DNA of 16,622 nucleotides from NCBI GenBank assembly GCA_036258555.1, contig DATADL010000134.1, positions 1 to 16,622 of the forward strand. Direction: 5' to 3'. The notes under the pieces are model-generated. The model saw nothing but the letters and a program-made list of their open reading frames with translations, had not been told where the DNA came from and did not search any database. Source of the DNA: JALZEG01 sp036258555. GTDB lineage: Bacteria; Actinomycetota; CADDZG01; WHSQ01. The translations under genes and the position numbers were made by a program. This document shows, piece after piece, positions 12,715 to 16,622 of this stretch. The stretch's first letter is position 1. Each line of letters begins with the position of its first letter.

Positions 12715-14373
12715 GTGGTCCCCATCAGCGGAACGTTCGGCATCCCGCGGCCCCCGGCGGCGCGCAACGAGCCGGTCAAGGACTACGCGCCGGGCTCGCC
12801 CGAGCGCCGCAGCCTGACCGAACGCCTGAGGGAGATGGCCGACGAGCGGATCGACATCCCGATGGTCATCGGGGGCCGCGAGGTCACGAGCGGCGACATC
12901 TACGAGGTCGTGATGCCGCACGACACCAAGCACGTCCTCGGCGACGCGCACCAGGCGACCGCCGCGCACTTCGGGCAGGCCGCCGACGCCGCCCGGGACG
13001 CGCACGCCGAGTGGGCCGAGTTGCCGTGGGAGGACCGTGCGGCGATCTTCCTGCGCGCCGCCGACCTGCTCGCGGGCCCGTGGCGGGACACGATCAACGC
13101 GTCGACGATGCTCGGCCAGTCGAAGACCGTCCACCAGGCCGAGATCGACGCGGCGTGCGAGCTCATCGACTTCTGGCGGTTCAACGTCGAGTACGCCGCG
13201 CGGATCTACGCCGAGCAACCGCTGTCGCCGCCCGGGATGTGGAACCAGTCCGACTACCGGCCGCTCGAGGGTTTCGTCTTCGCGGTGACGCCGTTCAACT
13301 TCACGTCGATCGCGGCGAACCTCCCGACCGCTCCCGCGCTGATGGGCAACACGGTCGTGTGGAAGCCGTCCCTGACCCAGGCGCACTCCGCGCACTACAC
13401 GATGAAGCTCCTCGAGGCCGCGGGTCTCCCGCCCGGCGTCGTCAACATGATCCACGGCCCCGGACCCGAGATCGGAGAGGCGGCGCTCTCCCACGAGGAG
13501 CTGGCCGGCATCCACTTCACCGGGTCCACGCCGACGTTCAACTGGATGTGGAAGAAGGTCGGCGCCAACGTCGAGCGCTACCGTCACTACCCGCGCATCG
13601 TCGGCGAGACCGGGGGCAAGGACTTCATCGTCGCCCACCCGTCGGCCTCGGTGGACGCTCTTGCGACCGCGATCGTGCGCGGAGGCTTCGAGTACCAGGG
13701 ACAGAAGTGCTCCGCCGTATCGCGCGTCTACGTCGCGTCGAACCTGTGGGACGGGCTGCGCGAACGTCTCGCCGACGAGGTGCCGGAGATCCCGATGGGC
13801 GACGTGACCGACTTCGGCAACTTCATGGGCGCGGTCATCGACGACCGCGCGTTCGAGAAGCACGAGAGCGCGCTGCAGGAGGCGCGGTCTAGCGCGGACC
13901 TCGAGGTCGTGGCCGGGGGCGACGCCGACGGCTCGACCGGCTACTTCGTCCGTCCGACCGTCGTGCGGACGACCGACCCGGCCACGCGGCTGCTCCGCGA
14001 GGAGCTGTTCGGCCCGATCGTGACGGTGTACGTGTATCCGGAGGGGGAGTGGGACGAGACCCTCGACCTCGTCGACTCGACGAGCCCCTACGGTCTGACC
14101 GGCTCGGTGTTCGCCGCCGAGGAAGGCGCGATCGTCCAGGCGAAGCGGCGCCTGCGGTTCGCCGCGGGCAACTTCTACGTGAACGACAAGCCGACGGGCG
14201 CGGTCGTGGGGCAGCAGCCGTTCGGGGGCGCGCGGCGGTCGGGGACGAACGACAAGGCGGGGTCGATCTGGAACCTGGTCCGCTGGGTGAGCCCTCGCTC
14301 CATCAAGGAGACGTTCGTGCCCCCGACCGACTACCGCTACCCGTTCATGGACTCGGAGAGGACCGGCCCCTAG
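12715..14373 (+). CDS. pruA: L-glutamate gamma-semialdehyde (1-pyrroline-5-carboxylate) dehydrogenase
   Basis: This 552-residue protein matches the single-function P5C dehydrogenase branch of the aldehyde dehydrogenases. It oxidises glutamate gamma-semialdehyde to glutamate with NAD+, the second step of proline breakdown. Visible marks are the N-terminal IPRPPAARNEPVKDYAPGSPER typical of this branch, VTPFNFTSIA with the oxyanion Asn195, Lys217 in VVWKPS, the FTGS motif at 268-271, general base Glu298 in GETGGKD, catalytic Cys332 in YQGQKCSAVSR, and EELFGPIVTVYVY. The start is GTG at 12715 with a weak purine stretch upstream, and TACGCT at 12678-12683 may be the -10. No proline dehydrogenase gene lies next to it in this window. 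Its stop is 9 bp from the stop of the convergent GNAT gene. Confidence 0.95.
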   Translation: MVPISGTFGIPRPPAARNEPVKDYAPGSPERRSLTERLREMADERIDIPMVIGGREVTSGDIYEVVMPHDTKHVLGDAHQATAAHFGQAADAARDAHAEWAELPWEDRAAIFLRAADLLAGPWRDTINASTMLGQSKTVHQAEIDAACELIDFWRFNVEYAARIYAEQPLSPPGMWNQSDYRPLEGFVFAVTPFNFTSIAANLPTAPALMGNTVVWKPSLTQAHSAHYTMKLLEAAGLPPGVVNMIHGPGPEIGEAALSHEELAGIHFTGSTPTFNWMWKKVGANVERYRHYPRIVGETGGKDFIVAHPSASVDALATAIVRGGFEYQGQKCSAVSRVYVASNLWDGLRERLADEVPEIPMGDVTDFGNFMGAVIDDRAFEKHESALQEARSSADLEVVAGGDADGSTGYFVRPTVVRTTDPATRLLREELFGPIVTVYVYPEGEWDETLDLVDSTSPYGLTGSVFAAEEGAIVQAKRRLRFAAGNFYVNDKPTGAVVGQQPFGGARRSGTNDKAGSIWNLVRWVSPRSIKETFVPPTDYRYPFMDSERTGP

Positions 14374-14382
14374 GAGGCGTCT

Positions 14383-14991
14383 TCAGCGGGGCGGTGCGAG
14401 CAACCCGTACAGCAGCGAGTCGCGGCGGCCTTCGCTCGTTCGGAGATGGCCACGGAGGTGGCCCTCCCTCTGGAAGCCCAGCTCCTCGGCGACGCGCTGG
14501 GACGGGACGTTGGCCGGGTCGCACGTGAGCTCGATCCTCTCCAGACCGAGGTCGCCGAACGCCCAGTCGACAAGCAGGCGACCTGCGCGGCGCGCGATCC
14601 CGCGGTTGCGGAAGGAGCGCGCGGTCCAGTAGCCGAGCGCAGCCGACCCGTTGTCCCAGTCGATCGGCGCCAGGGCGACGCCACCGGCGAGCGCCCCGTC
14701 TCCCTGAGCCACGACCGCTAGGTGCGCTCCTCTGTGCGTGTCGCGCTGCTCCTCGGCGAAGCGCAGGAACGCCGCCGCGTCGTCGTCCGTGTACGGCCAC
14801 GGGATGGTGAGGACCCAGCGCGACACCTCGCGGTCCTGCAGCTCGGTGACGAGCGACCCGGCGTCGCGCTCCTCCCACGGCCGGACCGAGACGACCGGGT
14901 CGTCGAGGCGGGCGTCGAGCGCGGGCCGGCCGCCGGAAGGAGTGACGGTCAGCGGACCCGGAAGTCCACGAGGTTGACGCCGTGCTCCCAC
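14383..14991 (-). CDS. GNAT-family N-acetyltransferase (RimJ/RimL-like)
   Basis: The fold is clear: VSVRPWEERDAGSLVTELQD (first strand and helix), IPWPYTDDDAAAFLRF, the long strands LAVVAQGDGALAGGVALAPIDWDNGSAALGYWT, the acetyl-CoA loop RNRGIARRAGRLLVDWAF (R128-N-R-G-I-A133), then the RIELTCDPANVPSQRVAEELGFQREGHLRGHL ending typical of RimJ/RimL-type enzymes. The start is uncertain. No ATG is near, and I chose the GTG at 14989-14991 because GGAG lies 5 bp before it. This overlaps the upstream metzincin-like gene by 43 bp. The alternative is a CTG at 14950-14952 that overlaps its stop codon. The target could be a ribosomal protein, a small amine or an antibiotic; nothing in the sequence decides. 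Confidence 0.85.
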   Translation of the reverse strand: MGARRQPRGLPGPLTVTPSGGRPALDARLDDPVVSVRPWEERDAGSLVTELQDREVSRWVLTIPWPYTDDDAAAFLRFAEEQRDTHRGAHLAVVAQGDGALAGGVALAPIDWDNGSAALGYWTARSFRNRGIARRAGRLLVDWAFGDLGLERIELTCDPANVPSQRVAEELGFQREGHLRGHLRTSEGRRDSLLYGLLAPPR

Positions 14992-16145
14992 GAAGTCTCC
15001 CGCTCGATCCAGTTGTCGGCCCGGGACAGGGCGCGGTAGCGGCCCTTCGGAAGCTGCGCGCGAACCGCCCAGCTCCACTCGTCGGTCCCCTTCGCCTGGG
15101 ACCACAGCGGCTCCTCGCACGGCTTGCGCACGAACTTCTTCTTGCCGGGGCTCCACCACTCGCAGCCGTCGCCGGCGGCGCGCGCCAGCGCGACGTCGAC
15201 GACCTCGACCCACTCGCGCGACGCCGCGGTCCCCTCGACGTGGGTCAGGTCCCTCGACCGCACGGTCGCCCCGTTCGCCGGGGACGTGATCTCCGAGCGC
15301 GGGTCCGGCGCCTCGGGGCGTCCGACCTGACCCTCGGGCAGCATCAGGCGCCAGTCCGCCGGAGGCGGGCTGCACGTGTCGCCGTACGCGTCGACCGGCA
15401 TCAGCACCGTCATGTCGATCGCCTCGGCCCCGGGGTGCTCGTGCGCGAACGCGGCCTCGAGCCCGAGCACGTCGAGGTTGCTGATGCAGTGGAGGTGCGT
15501 ACCGGGGTCGCCGACGAAGTGCGTGTAGAAGCCGTTCATCACGTCGTGCTCCGGATGCTTCAGATCGGAGAGCGGGTCCACCCCGCCCTGGCTGCCGACG
15601 TGCCGCAGGCCGAGGCAGTGGCCGAACTCCTGCGCGGTGACGTTGTACATGTCCGCGTACGAGAAGCTCATGATCTCGAGCTTCGACATGCGCACGATGC
15701 AAGGGTCGAGTCGCACGGCAGTGCCGAGGGCTCCACCCTCGCTCTCGTCGGTGACGACGAGGATGTCGGGGTTCGTGAGGACTTCGGGCGGGACGTCGTC
15801 GCGCCCTGCGACGTATACGTCGACCTGATACGCGGCTCGAAGCCAGTCAGCACCCAGCGTCTCGATCGCCTCGTCCCACGCCGCGATCGCCTGCTCGATC
15901 GCGTCGAGGTAGCTGTTGAACGGCGTGAGCTCGGCGGGGTCGTTGCCGGCGAGGATGCCGCCGTCCGCGTTGAAGAGCTGACCGTGGTTCGGCGGGATCA
16001 CGAGCACGGACAGGTGGGCGTCCTCCCACCACACCAGCGCCGGGAGCTCGTAGTAGCCGTCCTCGTGATCCGCCCGCGAGGTGCCCGGCAGCACGACGGC
16101 GAGCAGCAGGGCGGACAGCGCCACGCGCGCGAAAGACCGGAGCAT
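14949..16145 (-). CDS. Secreted metzincin-like protein with altered zinc motif and Ig-like region
   Basis: This 398-residue protein has a signal peptide (residues 1-25, ALSALLLAVVLPGTSRA). The central part contains VTAQEFGHCLGLRH, matching the metzincin motif HExxHxxGxxH except that the first zinc ligand is Gln172 instead of His. Glu173, His176, Gly179 and His182 are kept. A plausible Met-turn follows at EHDVMNGFY (Met203). Upstream, AIEQAIAAWDEAIETLG looks like the helix preceding the active site in matrixin-like enzymes. Residues about 275-320 (EITSPANGATVRSRDLTHVEGTA) resemble a bacterial Ig-like domain, and the C-terminus is beta-rich. It may be a weakened peptidase or a binding protein. 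The start ATG lacks a clear ribosome binding site. The GNAT gene follows, overlapping its end. Confidence 0.78.
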   Translation of the reverse strand: MLRSFARVALSALLLAVVLPGTSRADHEDGYYELPALVWWEDAHLSVLVIPPNHGQLFNADGGILAGNDPAELTPFNSYLDAIEQAIAAWDEAIETLGADWLRAAYQVDVYVAGRDDVPPEVLTNPDILVVTDESEGGALGTAVRLDPCIVRMSKLEIMSFSYADMYNVTAQEFGHCLGLRHVGSQGGVDPLSDLKHPEHDVMNGFYTHFVGDPGTHLHCISNLDVLGLEAAFAHEHPGAEAIDMTVLMPVDAYGDTCSPPPADWRLMLPEGQVGRPEAPDPRSEITSPANGATVRSRDLTHVEGTAASREWVEVVDVALARAAGDGCEWWSPGKKKFVRKPCEEPLWSQAKGTDEWSWAVRAQLPKGRYRALSRADNWIERETSWEHGVNLVDFRVR

Positions 16146-16180
16146 CCGGCAAGGATTCGGCGGGCCTGGTTGCTCTCCTG

Positions 16181-16200
16181 CCGGAGTTGCCCGGAGTTGC
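16181..16200. repeat. Exact 10-bp tandem duplication
   Basis: CCGGAGTTGC occurs twice in immediate succession in the divergent region between the metzincin-like and MhqD-like genes. It may be a slippage product or a pair of regulator half-sites. Confidence 0.6.
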
Positions 16201-16255
16201 CTTCCCGTTGACCGCCGGGGCCGGGCGCGCGCTCGTGATGCGCGAGCATGCCCGG

Positions 16256-16622
16256 ATGACCGCCGATCTGGGATTCGAGCACCGGTACGAGGCCGGCGCC
16301 GGCGGCGCGACGTTGTTGCTCCTGCACGGCACCGGCGGCGACGAGAACGACCTGATCCCGTTGGGCCGCGCGGTCGCTCCCGGCGCGGCCCTGCTGAGCC
16401 CGCGGGGGCAGGTGGTCGAGAACGGCATGCCGCGCTTCTTCCGGCGTCTCGCGATGGGGGTGTTCGACACCGAGGACCTGAAGCGCCGGACGGCCGACCT
16501 CGCGGCGTTCGTCGACGCGGCCGCGGCCCACTACGGGATCGATCTCTCCCGCGCCGCCGTGCTCGGCTACTCGAACGGGGCGAACATCGGCGCGAGCCTG
16601 CTGCTGTCCCGGCCGGGATCGA
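16256..16622 (+). CDS. MhqD-like alpha/beta hydrolase (carboxylesterase), 3' end beyond the window
   Basis: The frame is open from the ATG at 16256 to the window edge, giving 122 N-terminal residues. It opens with FEHRYEAG and then TLLLLHGTGGDENDLIPLGRAV, with the oxyanion motif HGTGG at about 24-28. The strongly conserved VVENGMPRFFRRLAMGVFD follows, then the nucleophile elbow LGYSNGANIGASLL with Ser106. These motifs, especially ENGMPRFF-R-L-GVFD and GYSNGAN, match Bacillus MhqD, a hydrolase of the 2-methylhydroquinone resistance regulon, and its relatives. Asp and His of the triad lie outside the window. In-frame alternative starts exist at 16238 (ATG) and 16235 (GTG); none has a clear ribosome binding site. 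The family call is firm, but a quinone role here is inference. Confidence 0.82.
   Translation, partial: MTADLGFEHRYEAGAGGATLLLLHGTGGDENDLIPLGRAVAPGAALLSPRGQVVENGMPRFFRRLAMGVFDTEDLKRRTADLAAFVDAAAAHYGIDLSRAAVLGYSNGANIGASLLLSRPGS

Noticed and set aside
12567..13892. Long open frames on both strands overlapping the pruA gene (12567-13892 + and 12703-13863 -)
   Set aside because: They are shadows of a gene with a complete set of aldehyde dehydrogenase motifs; their composition is dominated by Arg, Gly and Asp.
14982..16211. 409-codon rightward open frame opposite the metzincin-like gene
   Set aside because: Antisense shadow; the opposite strand encodes a signal peptide and a metzincin-type motif.

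Overview
This window looks like part of a high-GC actinobacterial chromosome (Actinomycetota, possibly a deep-branching or environmental lineage). The evidence is strong G/C bias at third codon positions, frequent GTG starts, at least two genes with a TANNNT box directly in front of the start codon (leaderless style), a tRNA gene that does not encode CCA, and family content typical of that phylum: DUF456, DUF1761, DUF4349, DUF393/DCC, a PruA-type dehydrogenase and secreted beta-propellers. No species can be named from the sequence alone.

Layout. 1-251: end of a class I methyltransferase. 410-790 (-): small unknown lipoprotein. 902-975: tRNA with a CAT anticodon, probably the lysidine-modified tRNA-Ile2, followed by a 20-bp perfect palindrome. 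1021-4012: a MarR-family regulator diverges from a three-gene operon (zinc-independent MDR quinone oxidoreductase, two-domain CatE-like extradiol dioxygenase, small VOC protein). This block has visibly lower third-position GC than the rest. 4112-6639 (+): a secreted seven-repeat SBBP beta-propeller protein and a DUF456 membrane protein. 6641-8607 (-): a secreted YVTN-like beta-propeller protein and a DUF1761 membrane protein, with nested palindromes between them. 8754-10316 (+): a secreted CocE/X-Pro peptidase-like alpha/beta hydrolase. 10313-10993 (-): a DUF4349 lipoprotein with its own promoter and a cluster of GTAGTA/TACTAC dyads. 11109-12583 (-): a compact operon (three-TM protein, DCC thiol-disulfide protein, TetR regulator) behind a near-consensus promoter whose -10 lies inside two tandem dyads. 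12715-14373 (+): PruA-type glutamate semialdehyde dehydrogenase. 14383-16145 (-): a GNAT acetyltransferase and a secreted metzincin-like protein with an altered zinc motif. 16256-end (+): the first part of an MhqD-like hydrolase.

How the genes fit together. The MarR/MDR/CatE/VOC block resembles the quinone and catechol electrophile-resistance modules of Firmicutes (the MhqR regulon). The MhqD-like hydrolase at the far end of the window belongs to a family found in the same regulon, so two parts of such a system may lie about 12 kb apart. The TetR operon looks negatively autoregulated and pairs a small membrane protein with a cysteine-rich DCC protein. This is the least described unit in the window. 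The rest is ordinary housekeeping or cell-envelope content.

There is no IS element, CRISPR array, prophage or plasmid origin that I can support. No stretch over 300 bases lacks a gene. The longest gaps are 252-409, 1498-1715, 6023-6162, 8608-8753 and 12584-12714.
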